64,000 bases of DNA from Apoda limacodes (Eukaryota; Arthropoda; Insecta; Lepidoptera; Limacodidae). Position numbers and translations under genes: made by a program. Shown in pieces: positions 46,620 to 57,432 of this stretch (the stretch's first letter is position 1; each line of letters begins with the position of its first letter). The notes below the pieces were generated by a model. It searched no databases. It was not told the DNA's origin and saw nothing but the letters and a program-made list of their open reading frames with translations. The stretch spans positions 3,068,001-3,132,000 of the forward strand of contig OX291562.1 of NCBI GenBank assembly GCA_946406115.1, written 5' to 3'.

Positions 46620-47104
46620 TGTTGTGTTCCTGGCGGTGAGTAAGGTTACCAGAGCACTTTGAGGATTCGCTGCGCGGACAGCGGAGGACCGGCGGTGCTT
46701 GTTGATGTCATTGCTCGGCGTAGACGCGGCGTGCTGGTCCGGCGATCAGGGAGACCCGATGAAACGGCTGACCGCTGGCCGCCCGCAGGATGAACGGGTT
46801 CCCGAACCCAGGGATCACTTAAACTCCGCTCTGGGAGGCTGATCCGCCAGCCTGTGTAAAGTCTCTGAAGTGGTAGTCGTGCCGGAGAAGGAGACCGGAG
46901 TGGACCCGGCTACTACAACAGAGGGGGATCCAGGGACCCTTCCGCTCGCCGTGCCAGCAACCGTATTATCTGTGCCGACCTTTGGCAATTCTAGTACCGC
47001 ATCTTTTGTCCTCTAAGCTGTCTGTGCAGTGAATCCTCATATTTAGTCTAAGTAACTTTCTTTAAAAAAAAATAGCTTCAACAATAAGGAAAAGAGTTTT
47101 TTCA
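46620..47104 (+). other. 5-prime UTR-like GC-rich leader of family C LINE
   Basis: A GC-rich block (GGAGACCCGATGAAACGGC, GAGGCTGATCCGCCAGCC) stands out from the AT-rich surroundings and leads straight into the ORF2 pseudogene. I recall this block as a recurrent lepidopteran repeat preceding this LINE; assignment as its 5-prime leader is inference. Confidence 0.55.
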
Positions 47105-49110
47105 GCGGCCGCTCCATCCAAATTTAATGTGGACTTTTGCAAACTTAGAGGTATTCACGCAAATCTTAACGCAGTCCACCTCCATCTGGAGACTGCGTAG
47201 CCGACCATTCCTTTTCTAACGGAGACGCAGATATCCTGCCGGCCGATACATCATACCTTCATTATCCCGGCAATTTTGTGAGTCGCGCCGGTGTATGTAT
47301 GTTCGTCGGGGAGGATATCTGCTGTCGCCGCCTTCATAGCCTTGAAGACAGGGACCTGTCAATATTGTGGGTGCGCGTCGATTACGGCGGCCACACTCGT
47401 ATCTATGCGTGCCTATACAGCGGTGACACGAACGTAACTCGACTCTTCACGCACCTGAGTTTGACGACTGATAAAGTTCTAGAGCAATAACCCACAGCAG
47501 AACTAGTTATTTTGGGAGACTTTAACACCCACCATCGTGAGTGGCTCAGTTCTCGAACTAATAACTATGCAGGGATATCTGCTCATGAATTTGCTCTGAC
47601 CTATGGATTCTCTCAGCTAGTACTTTCTCCAACGAGAATACTAGATAGGGAGGACCATACAAGCTCCTTAATGGACCTTCTACTAACTACACGTCCGGAC
47701 GGATATTCCGTCTCAGTGGATGCGCCTTTAGGATCCATCTGGGCCAACTAATTGGTGTCGTGTGTGGCACTATAAGTCGGCAGACTGGGATGGATTGCGA
47801 GAATTTTATGCATCGTATCCGTGGAGGCAGATCTGCTTTAGCTCAGTCGACCCTGACGTCTGCGCAGCCGCAGTCACTGAGACAATCTTCGCTGGTATGG
47901 AATGTTATATTCCTAACCCGCGAGTAGCTGCTGGCGTCAAAAAACGACCGTGGTTTAATTGGTCTTGCAGAGAAGCTAAAATTATTAAGCAGATTGCATT
48001 TGAGGCTTGGACCACGGCTCGTAATAATAAGGATCCGAATATTTCTGAGGTAAAACGCAAATTAAATGCTGCCACGAGGTTCAGTAAGAAAGCAGAGCAA
48101 AATTCCAATTCATCAGCAAAATAGGTGGGCGACTAGCGAGCTATCCTTCTGGCAGTCATGCTTTCTGGTCGCTTGCCAAAGCTGCCGTAGTAAACTTTTG
48201 CCAGTCGTCGTTAACACCACTGCGAAAGACCGATGGTGGCTTGGCCCATAGTGCTAAAGAGAAAGCCGATCTACTGGGCAGTCTCTTTGCCTCAAACTCG
48301 AATATGAACGATGAATGTACCAACTACTATACCGTGGTACGTTAAGAACATGCCGGAAATCTCCATAATACAGTGGGAGGTCCGGCGGGCGTTGCTTTCC
48401 CTAGACGTTTATAAGTCGAGTGGGCCAGACGGTATACCAGCAGCGGTGCTTAAGCAGTGTGCTCCTGAGTTATGTCCTGTACTCACGCGCCTCTTCGTGC
48501 TTTCCTACTATACTCAGCAATTTCCGTCTTCATGGAAGACTGCGAATGTGCACCCGGTGCCCAAAAAGGGCGATAGAAATGATCCATCGAATAACAGGCC
48601 TATCGCTATTACCTCTCTCCTCTCCAAGGTGATGAAGCGTATGATCAACACACAGCTTCTAAGATACCTAGAAGAACACGACCTGGTCAGTGATCGTCAT
48701 ATGGCTTTCGCCACGGTCGCTCGTCTGGTGACCTTCTAGTGTATCTCACACACCGATGGGCACTAGCCATTCAGAGTCAGGGGGTGGCATTGGCATGTAG
48801 CTTGGACATAGCGAAGGCGTTCGATCGGGACTGGCACCGGGGTCTTCTATCGAAGTTGCATTCTTACGGAGTGCCCGAGGGTTTGTGCAAATGGCTGGCT
48901 AGCTTTTTGTCCGGCAGACGCATACGAACCGTAGTTGATGGTAGTAGTTCTGATAGCATGGACATTAATGCTGGTGTCCCGCAAGGCTCTGTGCTGTCTC
49001 CTACGCTGTTGCTACTGCATATCAATGACATGTTAGACATCCCTCGTTCCGTTGTGGATAGCGATAGACTCGTATATGCTGTGTATCATTTTAGAGTAGT
49101 TTATTATTAA
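47105..49110 (+). pseudogene. Family C LINE ORF2 (endonuclease and RT), catalytic box deleted
   Basis: In order: LRGIHANLNAVHLHLET, FLTETQIS (catalytic Glu), AGVCMFVGEDI and LVILGDFNTHHREW (47278-47751); a linker with KKRPWFNWSCREAK (47762-48124); GGRLASYPSGSHAFWSLA; then RT fingers SSGPDGIPAAVLK, FPSSWKTANVHPVPKKGD and the NNRPIAITSLLSKVMKR block. Palm motif A is LDIAKAFDRDWH and motif B AGVPQGSVLSPTLL. After HINDMLD the sequence jumps to IPRSVV, skipping the HCYADDSTG block present in the 27281 copy. Lesions: TAG 47198, TAA 47488, frameshifts near 47750, 48110, 48280 and 48700. The 3-prime part is missing from 49065 on. Confidence 0.85.
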
Positions 49111-49139
49111 AATAGAGGAATAGTTATTTATTTATTTTT

Positions 49140-49820
49140 TATCAATTAATTAGTAATACTCTCTGTTCCAGTTCTTTCAACAATATCTTTAAAGGTGTAT
49201 GATCCCTAATGAATCCTACTGGTTTTAAATATTCATCTAAGAACCAACCGCAGTTGTCAGGCTGAAGTTTCACGCATAATGGATCCGTTGCTTTAAGCCA
49301 CATGGAATTTAAAATTCGTTCGTAAAATTTTCTGAATTAATCATATCCAGCATGGTGGTATGGAGTTGGAGTCGAAGCCTTTTATTTTTTTTTTAAAACT
49401 GCTCGCTGTCTTCTTTGGAAGAGTTCTTTCATAAAAATGCGATATCTCGCATCATTCACGTTGGTGCAGTTCCTGATAGCATACATACTAGCCGTAAATT
49501 CTTGAACGATCTTCATTTTTTCATGAATATATCAGCAGCATCTGTTAATGATGCAAAAACTGTTTGATATTTTTCATTCTTCGAAAATAGCTGAGAAGGT
49601 TTTACTTTTCTTTTATTATAAAATGCTGCCGTGTGATATATTTTTTTTTTTTCAATACGGTCTCTTTTTTATAACGCGTGGTATGATAACCTATAAATTC
49701 AAGTGACGCACTGGGTAGCTCAACAACATTGTATTTAAAGTTTTTTCTTTTACGAAAAGCTAACTTTAATACACAGTTTTTAAAAGTTACATCATTAAAA
49801 TTATTTACCTCATCACTCAT
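49140..49820 (-). pseudogene. Coding fossil of an uncharacterised, probably transposon-associated protein
   Basis: On the minus strand an open start (MSDEVNNFNDVTFKNCVLKL, then RKRKNFKYNVVELPSASLEF and IGYHTT) runs 72 codons to a stop at 49602. In other frames follow FSKNEKYQTVFASLTDAADI, a KIVQEFTASMYAIRN segment with VNDARYRIFMKELF, and finally MWLKATDPLCVKLQPDNCGW, FLDEYLKPV and LKILLKELEQ ending near 49140. The VN.ARY..F block and a Trp/Gly-Trp C-terminus recall a large family of uncharacterised, repeat-associated animal proteins with an LTGCDTTS box (here reduced to H-TT). Family placement is tentative; that it was once coding is well supported. Confidence 0.5.
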
Positions 49821-50920
49821 GCATACTCTTTCTTTAAATGGACGGATTTCAAACAGCTACTATGCTGTGTCCTTCTATCGCATGGGATAGCCGGTTGGGA
49901 CCTCTCAGTCGCACATATTCATTCGCAGCAATATTTTACTTTTCAGAATTCGACAACCGGAATACGGGACTGAGTTTTAACTGGCAACCCTCTACCACCG
50001 CGTTTATAATAAAATAATCTTTATTTTCATTTAATTTTAATTCAATAATCAGACCGGTTCAAAATGCTAGTATCGATGTACCTGTTTATACCTGGCTAGC
50101 GAGAGTTAATTGTGACCCGAAAAAATAGGCAATCTAACGTTTTCATTTTCTATGGGCTTCATACTTTCAATTGGTATAGAATTTGTCTAATAATCAAACC
50201 GGTGAAATGTTTAAAAATATTTTTTTTTTAATTTTTAGTTAATCATATCCTGGACTGATATTTGTTAGGCAACTCATATGCAATATATTTATTGACATGT
50301 TAAACTAAATAAAAAATACGTTTCATTAAATAAACATCTCGGTGAAGGTCATTGTATATCAGGCTACTACTGGGGCATCACTCATGCGTGAAGAACCCCA
50401 TACTTAATTTATATTTTAAATGCGAAAAAGGTTTCTTTTATTTACTTAAGTTAGCTGTTATATGCACAGTTATATGCTCTTGAAGATCTCATAACGATAA
50501 CTAGTTGACAATAGGCATATAAGAAATTAAATTAATTCTATAATAAATATTTTGTTCCACTTTAGATAATAAAGGGTTTTCGAAAGAATTCTGAAATGAT
50601 GACAATATGCTGCGCGGGTGCAACTGGTCTCATACTGCAATTTTCATTAGACAAAGCTACGTACGTACTTTACACAGTGAACTTTTTATCCCTAATATAA
50701 AAAGCATACATACAGTAGAAGTGTCAAATAAGCAAGAAAAATATGTTCAGGAAAATGAGGATATGATGGATATAAACTTATCGCGGGCAAGTAGATTGTT
50801 GCTTATGAGATATAATTAAGTTTAACATATGGGCGCTATAAGGCTGGGTAAGCTTTAAGATAACGTTAATACAGCTTTTGATCGTCAGGCAGGATCCCAA
50901 GAAGTTCATAAATTATTAGA
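49821..50920. other. AT-rich DNA, no gene seen
   Basis: A 70-codon plus-strand frame at 50607-50819 has no domain. No repeat is recognised. Confidence 0.4.
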
Positions 50921-51196
50921 AACTAGCCATTAGAACCAGCGGCCCTGCCCGCCCTAAATTAAGTAATCGACGTGGGATTCTTACGACAAATCCTTGATTA
51001 TTCTAAAGAAGTGTGCTATACCTGCTATGGTTCAGTTCTGGAATTCGGTTATAGTTACTGCCGCGGGAACTTTTCAATTTTTAGGATAAAAAGTAGCTTA
51101 TTCCAGGGTCTAACCTAAATGTGTGTCAAGTTTCACCAAACAAACAACCAAACATCCAAAAATCCGAACTTTCGCATTTATAGTTTTATTGGGATA
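50921..51196 (-). repeat. Helitron/SINE-like short element
   Basis: It runs from ACTAGCCATTAGAACCAGCG to ACTTTCGCATTTATAGTTTTATTGG. The last bases diverge from the usual ATATTAGTAT. Confidence 0.6.
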
Positions 51197-51450
51197 GCTG
51201 GTAACTAATGAATTTTACCAGTGGCTCCACCCGCCCTAAATTTGGTTATGGGCGTAGGATGCTTACGTCACCTCCTTAATTATACTAATGAAGTTTTCTA
51301 TAGTAAGCTGTAAGTTAAGCGTTTAAGATCTGTTATAGTTATTCTCGCAGGAACTTTTGAATTTTTCGAAATAAAAGCCGCGGTTTAAGCGGAAGAGGTC
51401 ACAGACAGGCTGACAGACAGAGTTAATTTTTGCATTTATAATATTACTAT
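51197..51450 (-). repeat. Helitron/SINE-like short element
   Basis: It abuts the previous copy head to tail. It runs from TTTTACCAGTGGCTCCACCC to TTGCATTTATAATATTACTAT. With the 44628/44868 pair this is the second near-tandem pair of this family in the window. Confidence 0.6.
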
Positions 51451-51902
51451 ATGTGTATGGTAAAGGATTTTAGTTATTATGAATTTCAGTAAAATTGTCA
51501 AGTGCATCCAGGACAAGATAAGGTTTTGACCCAATTATATATTATTAGAAAATGTTTTGAGGTAATAGAAGAAAGGTTCCTCGAAACTGTAAGTTAAATA
51601 TTTATTGCTGATTGTTATCCACGTTCGTGCGGGAAACATCTTATGTAGGTAAGTATATAGTTTAATTTAGTTATAAGTTTTTTATTACCTCAGTATTAAT
51701 ATTAATACTTAATACTACTTCTTTTGTACCATTGCTTTCAGGGCCGCGCATTACGCACGAAATGCAACCATTGCATGCATTTTTTTGTTTCTGGCAACTC
51801 TCCATGGTTGTCATTATAGTCTGCAATATTAAAATAACCTATTTTCTCAGAAAAGTGTTTTGTTTTTATATTTAAAAGTGTTTTGTAATAAATTTTTGAA
51901 CT
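51451..51902. other. AT-rich DNA, no gene seen
   Basis: No coding sequence is supported. Confidence 0.4.
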
Positions 51903-52004
51903 ACGTTACACCAGGGAAGTTATTTACATTTCTACTTATTTATTGTTAGATTTTGTCCCTACTTTTTATATCCTCTCTCAGTTTAAGCTATATTTTAGGG
52001 CTCC
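51903..52004 (+). repeat. Left half of a host repeat interrupted by the composite transposon
   Basis: CAGGGAAGTTATTTACATTT, TGTCCCTACTTT and TTTAGGGCTCC align with 63850-63947 near the right end of the window. The right half is at 57433-57485. GCTCC (52000-52004) is the left copy of the target duplication. Confidence 0.65.
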
Positions 52005-52139
52005 TGTTACGGACGGACAGCGACAGTAACGTTGCACCGTCGAAATGCACGCAAAAAATAAACTTTCAAAAAACTACGCAACTAGTTTTATCAAAACTCA
52101 AAGTTGCTAGTTCCTGAAAGTATCACGGCTTCTGTGGAG
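52005..52139. repeat. Left terminal inverted repeat
   Basis: The arm runs TGTTACGGACGG... to ...CGGCTTCTGTGGAG. The last nine bases (52131-52139, TCTGTGGAG) are also the left target duplication of the nested retroelement. Confidence 0.85.
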
Positions 52140-53853
52140 TCATCTACGTGGACATCTTCTTTACCCCTGTCGGGTAAAAGAGGTACGGGTGTCGGGGTAA
52201 AGACTGACGTTTTACCCCATGACCCGGGCGAGTCTCGTGGGTGAATGCACCCACGTTGATTTTATAGAAAGGGCCTACTTTTTAGGCCCCCTGACGGCCT
52301 AGTAGTGGCCACTTTATAGAGGTAGCGAAAAGGAGATGAAATAAAAATAAGAATAAACGAAAGAATAAAATGCAAAGTAAGAATAAAAGAAAAATAAATA
52401 AGAGAATGGGAGTAAAAATAGAAAAAGATAATTTGGAGCTTAAAAACTAGCTAGCGTTTTTTGCAGGCTAGTTTTTGGGCGGGATTAACTCCCTTGGAAG
52501 TGGCCGGCCTTCAGGTGGACGGACATGCAAAGGCGCTATGCCCCTTAGGTGTGGGTGGGTGCTATTGTCCGCCGCGTCAAACAACCGGGCGGCCAGTCAA
52601 GCGATAAACTCACCTATCGGCTCTGCCTTTGTGTCCCTAGCAATTGTGTCGTTGCGGACGTAGCGCCCGTTAGTATCCTCAGCGATTTGTTTTGGACGAC
52701 TTGGATCTTTTTCTTTTTAGTGGCGGATAACAAGGCGTACCAAGCCGGCGCGGCGTACGTTAAACGGGACCTAACGTAGAGCTTGTATAGCCGGATTTTG
52801 GTTTTAAGTGGCAGGTCAGACGAAAATAGTGGCCGTAGGGCCGCCCTGGCCGCTGCATGTTCAACCATTTTGGACATGCGCAGTCTGCGGTCGATAAAGC
52901 AGCCAAGGTATTTCACACTTCTCTGAAACTCAATTACCTGTCCGCGGAATACAAGCTCCTTAGGTAATAGTCTCTGTTGGCCGGTTAAGATGGCTGCCGT
53001 TTTTGAGGCGTTTACTGCTATCCTCCACTTGTCAAGCCAGCACGGGAGGATATCCAATAATCGCTGCATTTTAGCGGCAGCTAAGTGGGACTTAAGGGAT
53101 GAGCTCATGTACGCGCTGACGTCAGCATACAATGCTAGGGTGACGTCCTGTATGCCTGGCGATAGACCGCTATCGCTAAGCGTGGGAATGTCATTAGTGA
53201 AAATCGCATACAACAGTGGGGAAAGGCAACTACCTTGTGGGACCCCCGCTTAAATGGTCTTAGTAGGGGAGTTTTTATTGTCAGCCGAAACAAAGAAACT
53301 CCGCCCCTCCAGAAAAGAGGCTATTATCCGCCCGTACATAGGGGGTAAGTCGGTCTCTGAAATCTTAATCAAAAGGCCGGCGTGCCAAACACGATCAAAG
53401 GCCTTCTCGATGTCGAGAAAGACCCCGACCGTGTACCTGCCTTTGCTCAGCTCAAAGGCCATATGGTGTAAGACACGAGTAAGCTGAAGAGTGGTGCTAT
53501 GATTACTTCTAAAACCAAACTGTTCTGGCCTTAGATTGATAAAAGGTGATACACTTTTCAATAAAAGACGGTCGAACAGTTTGGCTATGTTAGAAAGTAA
53601 CGTGATCGGCCGATAATGCTCTGGTTTCTGGCGGCTCTTACCAAGCTTCGGTTTGACAATAATTTTGCCTGTCTTCCAGGTCGTGGGGAAGAAACCTGTG
53701 CGCAGGATCCCATTAAAAATACGGGTTAAGGCCACAAGACCTTTTCTAGGTAACATCAAAAGGCTGAAATTGGTCCTCGAAGTAGTTCGCCAGTAAGCCC
53801 GCGCGTTCCTCAGCTGAGTACAAACGGTTACCTAGCGTGTCTACGAGGGGGTG
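52140..53853 (-). pseudogene. Family B jockey-like retrotransposon, diverged subfamily, RT intact except motif C
   Basis: Nested in the left arm with 9 bp duplications TCTGTGGAG (52131-52139, 53854-53862). The minus-strand frame 53759-52614 is continuous except for one TAA (53250, an Arg codon in relatives). It has GKIIVKPKLGKSRQKPEHYR, FLDIEKAFDRVWH (motif A), AGVPQGSCLSPLLY (motif B) and YADVSAY, in which the second catalytic Asp of YADD is Val. Then follow KYLGCFIDRRLRMSKM, a TYAAPAWYALLS block and a truncated end. Upstream, 53853-53765 encodes a short linker piece (LYSAEERAGLLANYFEDQFQ) joined by deletion to MMLPRKG. The protein is about 75 percent like the 1353-4815 copy. Confidence 0.87.
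52160..52255 (-). other. Family B 3-prime UTR hairpin cluster (diverged subfamily)
   Basis: Three perfect stems in plus coordinates: 52160-52166 with 52172-52178 (TTTACCC), 52194-52201 with 52211-52218 (GGGGTAAA) and 52236-52243 with 52248-52255 (CGTGGGTG). They flank the conserved linkers GCCCGGGTCATGG and CCCCGACACCCGTACCTC. Order and spacing equal the copy at 57177-57268, but stem sequences differ. Confidence 0.7.
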
Positions 53854-53862
53854 TCTGTGGAG

Positions 53863-54504
53863 CTACTGTCAGAACGTGACTTTTCGATTTTTTAGCAAAA
53901 CTGTAAAGTGAACCACATGTGTTTTTTGGTTCTCACACATTCATTTCTAGACATAAGTGTATGCCAATTGATTTTTTATACTATGCAAAACACAACTGAC
54001 GTAGTAGTAAAATAAAAAATGTTAAAAGTCAAAATTTGTACTAAAAGTTCGAAAACAGATTTTGAAGCCTCATATTTATATAAAAATGAGCAGCCAATCA
54101 GAGCAAAGACGAAAGTGGGAGAATGGCTCGGAACAAAAACACCATTAAAAACATTAAAATACTGGCTCGGCCGAGCATATAAATAGAAAGTTCTAGGTAA
54201 AAATCCGGAAAATACCGGTTAGAACTGGTTATTGGGTTTCCAAAATAAAAACAACGTTCTCTGATTGGTCTAAAATAAATGATTTGGACATTTCCTCCTA
54301 GACCAAAAAGTATCAAAGGAGACGCAATTTTCATACAGTATGCAGTAAAAGTTCAACAGTTCCAGGAAAATAAGCAGTGAAGAAACCAACTGAAGAAAGA
54401 ACAAGTTATATATATATGTCAAGAAAGAACCAACATTTTTATAACTCAAGATTACTTCAAGAAAGAAGTAACATTGTTATAAATCAAGAAAATTCGTAGA
54501 AGTT
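53863..54504. other. Interior of the composite transposon, promoter-like
   Basis: It starts CTACTGTCAGAACGTGAC just after the duplicated target. It contains AGCCAATCAGAGC and the inverse CTCTGATTGGTC about 165 bases apart, two TATA-like words (TTTATATAAA at about 54075 and TATAAATAGA near 54179) and a GAAAGAA-rich right part. There is no coding frame. An LTR reading (TGTCA...TGACA) was considered and not adopted. Confidence 0.45.
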
Positions 54505-56829
54505 AAGTAAAATTTTGCGATGACACCCCCACACTTATTTTAGGTGACCTTAATTCCAAACACCAACGCTGGGGTTCACGAATTTCATCCAAATCGGGCC
54601 GTGAACTAAAAGCAGATGCTGAGCTGAAAAACTACTTAGTCATCGGTCCAGGATCACCAACGCACTACCCCTCTACGGACAATCACGCACCGGACGTACT
54701 GGACATCGCCTTAGCGCATAAGATTAGCTGGTCAATGTCGTTAGAGGTCCTCCACGACACTGACACTTAGCACCTGCCAATCTTATTGGTCCTTGGAGTG
54801 TCTGCAACTGATAAACCGCTCCCCAACCCCCGTAGAACAACAGATTGGGCCACCTATCACCGCGCCATGTTGAATTATCAACTCCTGGCTGGTGGCATTT
54901 CCACTCCCTTAGAAGTCGAAGAGGCAGTTAGTACTTTCACAACTGCCATTACACAGGCTCTAAGGGAGTCTACCAAAATTTCAGCCACAGCTTCTGGAAA
55001 GCAACTTTTACCGGCGCACCTCCGCGCAAAAATTCAAGAAAAGAGGGCCCTACGTAAACACTGGTGCCAAACACGTTGCCCAGCTGCAAAGAGGGACCTT
55101 CATAAAATTTGCGCCGAACTGCTGTCAGAAATCGCCAATTACAGGCAGCATTCGTGGGACCAAGTGATATTTAAAGCTAGTGAGGATGACGCGGCTCTGT
55201 ATCGCTTGGCCCGACAAATCACTAAAACCCCCGCCCCAATTTGCTCTCTTATCGATACCGCTGGCATTCGCCATTATCACGCAGCGGAACGCGCGGAACT
55301 TTTTGCGGACCACTTTAAGGACCAATTTAAGCCGAACCCCATTATCGACCCTGACCATACGTTAGGAGTTACAGAACGCGTAAAGCAGTTTCTCGCGGCC
55401 CCAGCCCCACCACTCAGAGGTGATTATTTTATCTCGCCTAAAGAGGTTAGGAAGGAGGCCTCTAAGCTTAATAAGCGCAAATCACCCGGTCCCGACGAGA
55501 TTCTAAACACAGCGATTATCATGCTGTCTAGGAAGGGTCTGGTGGCACTCACCCGTATCTTTCATGGGATACTGCGCTCTGGACATTTCCCATCTTCGTG
55601 GAAGATTGGCAAAATTATTGTTCTCCCGAAACCAGGGAAAGATCGTCATCGTCCAGAACATTACTGACCGATTACACTGCTGTGCAATTTAGCCAAGTTG
55701 TTCGAACGCCTACTTTTATTTAGGATATCACCGCAGGCTTAGGCCTGAACAGTTTGGTTTCAGAGACAGCCACAGTACCACTCTTCAGCTTGTACGAGTG
55801 CTCCATCACATGGCCTTCGAGCTAAACAAGGGCAGGCGCACAGTCGGAGTCTTTCTCGATATGGAGAAGGCTTTCGATCGAGTTTGGCACGAAGGCTTAA
55901 TACACAAGCTGTTGAGATGGACATCCCTCCGATGCTCGGGCGAGTAATAGCCTTGTTTCTGGACAAACGAAGCTTCTATGTCTCGGTCGAGAACAACCAG
56001 TCAGCATGTAAATCCATTAGAGCATTGGTACCTCAAGGCAGCGGCCTATCGCCACTGCTCTACTCGTTATTCACCAACGACATCCCCACTCTCAGTGACT
56101 CTAGTCTACCTGAAGGTGTTGAAGACGTCATCCTAGCCCTTTACGCGGACGACAGCGCCTATATGTCCTCCTCCCGCAAAGCAGCAGCCAAAAAATGCAG
56201 CGACTATTGGACACTTTGCCTGGCTGGCTGGACAAGTGGAGAATAGCCGTTAGCTTAGCAAGACATCAGCAATACTGACCGGCCTGCAATAGTTTCTCCC
56301 ACCGAAACTTGTGTTTCGAGGTCAAGTTATTGAGTGGCAACCCAGCGTAAAGTACCTAGGTTGTATAATAGACCGCCCCTTGCGCATGCGCAAAATGCTA
56401 GACCATGTGTCAGCAGGCGTGCCTTAGACCGGTACGTTCCTCTGACTTGCCACTCAGAACCAAAATTCGCCTGTACAAGTTGTACATACGGTCGAGACTG
56501 ACCTATGCAGCCCCTGCTTGGTACAGTCTTCTATCTTCTACCAGCAAACGTTAGCTCCAGGTTGTCCAAAATAAGTCGCTGAGATTAATCACCGGCGCGG
56601 GACGCTACGTCCGCAACTCCACCATCGCTAGAGACACCAAAACCGAGCCACTCGCAGAGTTCATATCTGGTTTGTCGAAACGACTATTCACCCGTGCTGA
56701 TAACAGCCACCATACACAGCATAGCGCCCTTACACGCCCGTCCGCCGGAAGGCAGGGCCCTCCGCCGAGAGCTTATTCCTGTGGGTGAATAAGTTTATTA
56801 TTCACCCTCCTACCTTCTCACCTGCTCCC

Positions 56830-57065
56830 TTCATTCCATTCCGCTTTTATTGCCCATCCCGCTTTTATTTTATTTCTGTTTTTATTTTGCTTTTATTTTA
56901 TTTTATTTTCGTTTTTATTTCGTTTCGTTTTTATTTTCGCTTTCATTTTTGTTTTTTGCTCTTATTTCGTTTTGTTTTGTTTTTTTTTGCTTCGTTTTTA
57001 TTTTATTTTAATTTCGCTCTTTTGCTTTGTTTTTATTTTGTTTTATTTTATTTTTTGTTTTTATT
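56830..57065 (+). repeat. Degenerate TTTTATTTCG-type tract in family B 3-prime UTR
   Basis: The same irregular T-rich tract as 1560-1795, starting right after the stop region. It gives long meaningless Phe-rich frames. Confidence 0.75.
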
Positions 57066-57176
57066 TTTATTATGGCGCCTACTCTCCTATTATTACTTTC
57101 TGTTTTCGCTTCTGGCGATAAAATTATTACCCACAAGGGGGCCTGTAAAGTAGGCTTCCTTTTTAATATTTCACCG

Positions 57177-57268
57177 GGGGTGTTCAGCACCCCTGAGCTT
57201 CTGCCCGGGTCATGGTGGGAGGTAAATTCCCCTCCCCCGACACCCGCACCTCAACACCCAGAAGGGTG
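57177..57268 (+). other. Family B 3-prime UTR hairpin cluster
   Basis: H1 is 57177-57182 with 57188-57193 (GGGGTG/CACCCC, loop TTCAG). H2 is 57217-57222 with 57231-57236 (GGGAGG/CCTCCC). H3 is 57255-57259 with 57264-57268 (CACCC/GGGTG, loop AGAA). The linkers GCCCGGGTCATGG and CCCCGACACCCGCACCTC match the other copies. Such 3-prime structures are what LINE reverse transcriptases recognise when priming; here that role is inferred. Confidence 0.7.
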
Positions 57269-57292
57269 AAAGAGAAGATACCCACGAGATAG

Positions 57293-57427
57293 CTCCACAG
57301 AAGCCGTGACATTTTCAGGAACTAGGAACTTTGAGTTTTGATAAAACTAGTTGCGTAGTTTTTTGAAAGTTTATTTTTTGCTTGCATGTCGACGGTGCAA
57401 CGTTACTGTCGCTGTCCGTCCGTAACA
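57293..57427. repeat. Right terminal inverted repeat
   Basis: The reverse complement of 52005-52139 with about six substitutions. It ends CGTAACA before GCTCC. Confidence 0.85.
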
Positions 57428-57432
57428 GCTCC

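Larger units (their letters stand above)
54505..57288 (+). pseudogene. Family B jockey-like retrotransposon in the right arm
   Basis: 5-prime truncated inside the endonuclease: LILGDLNSKHQRWGSR (54533 on), HAPDVLDIALAHKIS, TAG at 54768 (Gln in the sister copy). An open frame at 54786-55667 covers the linker and RT fingers (KLNKRKSPGPDE, PSSWKIGKIIVLPKPGKDRH), ending at TGA for Arg. Then come FRDSHSTTLQLVRVLHHMAF, FLDMEKAFDRVW, a frame break, and 55884-56246 with VPQGSGLSPLLY and YADDSAYM (motif C intact). The post-RT part to 56780 is in several frames. The 3-prime UTR is a T-rich tract (56830-57065) then the structured end. It is a close relative of 1353-4815. Confidence 0.87.
52005..57427. 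mobile_element. Composite TIR transposon with two nested family B retroelements
   Basis: The ends are 135 bp inverted repeats (52005-52139 and 57293-57427) with about six mismatches, starting TGTTACGGACGGACAGCGAC. They are flanked by GCTCC direct repeats (52000-52004, 57428-57432). The termini TG...CA and a 5 bp duplication recall integrase-type (Ginger-like) DNA transposons, but no transposase is present, so the class is unproven. The original interior is at most about 650 bp (53863-54504). The rest is two retrotransposons, one in each arm, both abutting CTGTGGAG. Confidence 0.8.

Noticed and set aside
52475..52779. Plus-strand frames over the left nested retroelement
   Set aside because: Shadows of the minus-strand RT C-terminal region.
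53867..54521. Solo LTR (TGTCA...TGACA) in the middle of the composite
   Set aside because: The right edge TTTTGCGATGACACCCCC aligns with family B endonuclease sequence of the 1353-4815 copy (TTTTGCGATACCACCCCC), and no target duplication flanks the interval.
56785..57153. 122-codon Phe-rich frame (and 1598-1813 on the minus strand)
   Set aside because: Low-complexity T-rich 3-prime UTR tract of family B elements, not a membrane protein.
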